From positions 1 to 5,598 of the forward strand of contig JAISQS010000251.1 of the NCBI GenBank assembly GCA_031274045.1: a DNA stretch of 5,598 nucleotides, written 5' to 3'. Below the pieces are notes generated by a model, which saw nothing but the letters and a program-made list of their open reading frames with translations, was not told the origin of the DNA and searched no databases. This document shows, piece after piece, positions 5,365-5,598 of the stretch (within the stretch, counting starts at the first letter, position 1; each line of letters starts with the position of its first letter). Source of the DNA: Planctomycetaceae bacterium (GTDB lineage: Bacteria > Planctomycetota > Planctomycetia > Pirellulales > Thermoguttaceae). The translations under genes and the position numbers were made by a program.

Positions 5365-5598
5365 ATGAAGAGGGTTTATTTTTTTGTGTTGTTGGTTGTG
5401 GTTTTATGTTGTGCCGGATGTGGAAGCGGCAAGGTGAAGCTAACCGGCAAGGTAACATTTGAAGATGGCAAAGTGTTATCGCGTGGAATCGTCATTTTCG
5501 ACAACGGCACAATCGCGTCGAGAGGACGAATCGAATCGGACGGGACGTATGTTGTGGGGACGGATCGGGACAATGACGGCATTAGACCCGGAGCGTAT
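5365..5598 (+). CDS. Small lipoprotein, DUF1559-associated type (3' end beyond window)
   Basis: The frame is open from ATG at 5365 through the last base of the window, giving 78 residues of an incomplete protein. The N-terminus MKRVYFFVLLVVVLCCAGC is a typical lipoprotein signal with the lipid-attachment cysteine at residue 19 (Cys-Ala-Gly-Cys lipobox; the -3 position is Cys instead of the usual Leu). The mature part begins GSGKVKLTGKVTFEDGK and continues with DNGTIASRGRIESDGTYVVG, resembling the beta-sandwich (transthyretin/carboxypeptidase-regulatory-like) lipoproteins frequently encoded beside DUF1559 genes in planctomycetes. GAGAGGAA at 5353-5360 serves as the ribosome-binding site. The product is expected to be anchored to a membrane and exposed in the periplasm. 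It is on the same strand as the DUF1559 gene with a 200-bp gap, so co-transcription is possible but the intervening hairpin may modulate it. The molecular function is unknown. Confidence 0.85.
   Translation, partial: MKRVYFFVLLVVVLCCAGCGSGKVKLTGKVTFEDGKVLSRGIVIFDNGTIASRGRIESDGTYVVGTDRDNDGIRPGAY

Overview
The window looks like a piece of a planctomycete (Planctomycetota) chromosome of moderate to low GC. The strongest clue is the right-hand gene pair. It consists of a DUF1559 protein with a type IV prepilin-like N-terminus and the canonical 'TNNLKQMGLAVHNF' block, followed by a small lipoprotein of the kind often found next to DUF1559 genes in this phylum. The AT-rich base composition would fit one of the lower-GC, possibly gut-associated lineages, but that is only an inference.

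Layout. Positions 1-435 hold an imperfect foldback element whose two ~160-bp arms are inverted copies of each other, with a perfect 30-bp palindrome at the edge of its loop. Positions 436-930 are AT-rich and gene-free, and contain a fragment of the same repeat end (791-805). A complete gene for a polytopic Na+/H+ antiporter of the CitMHS/NhaD-like ion transporter superfamily lies at 931-2808 (+). Just past its stop is a one-armed, diverged copy of the foldback repeat (2833 to about 2990). Positions about 2990-3605 form a GC-rich mosaic of short palindromes and nested inverted repeats, and its open frames look like repeat translations rather than genes. On the minus strand at about 3630-3768 is a coding-like stretch of about 46 codons that I read as a gene remnant. 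An AT-rich leader with a 12-bp direct repeat precedes the DUF1559 gene at 4064-5164 (+). A 200-bp gap with short repeats and a hairpin follows, then the 5' part of the lipoprotein gene (5365 to beyond the window end).

How the genes relate. The antiporter would act at the cytoplasmic membrane in Na+/pH homeostasis. It appears to stand alone, bracketed by repeats. The DUF1559 protein and the lipoprotein are same-strand neighbours and probably form a functional pair at the cell envelope. Their exact role is unknown. I see no complete mobile element, CRISPR array, tRNA or rRNA. The unusual content is the layered repeat architecture and block-wise switching of synonymous codon choice within the antiporter gene. 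I do not see convincing evidence of a new multi-gene system.
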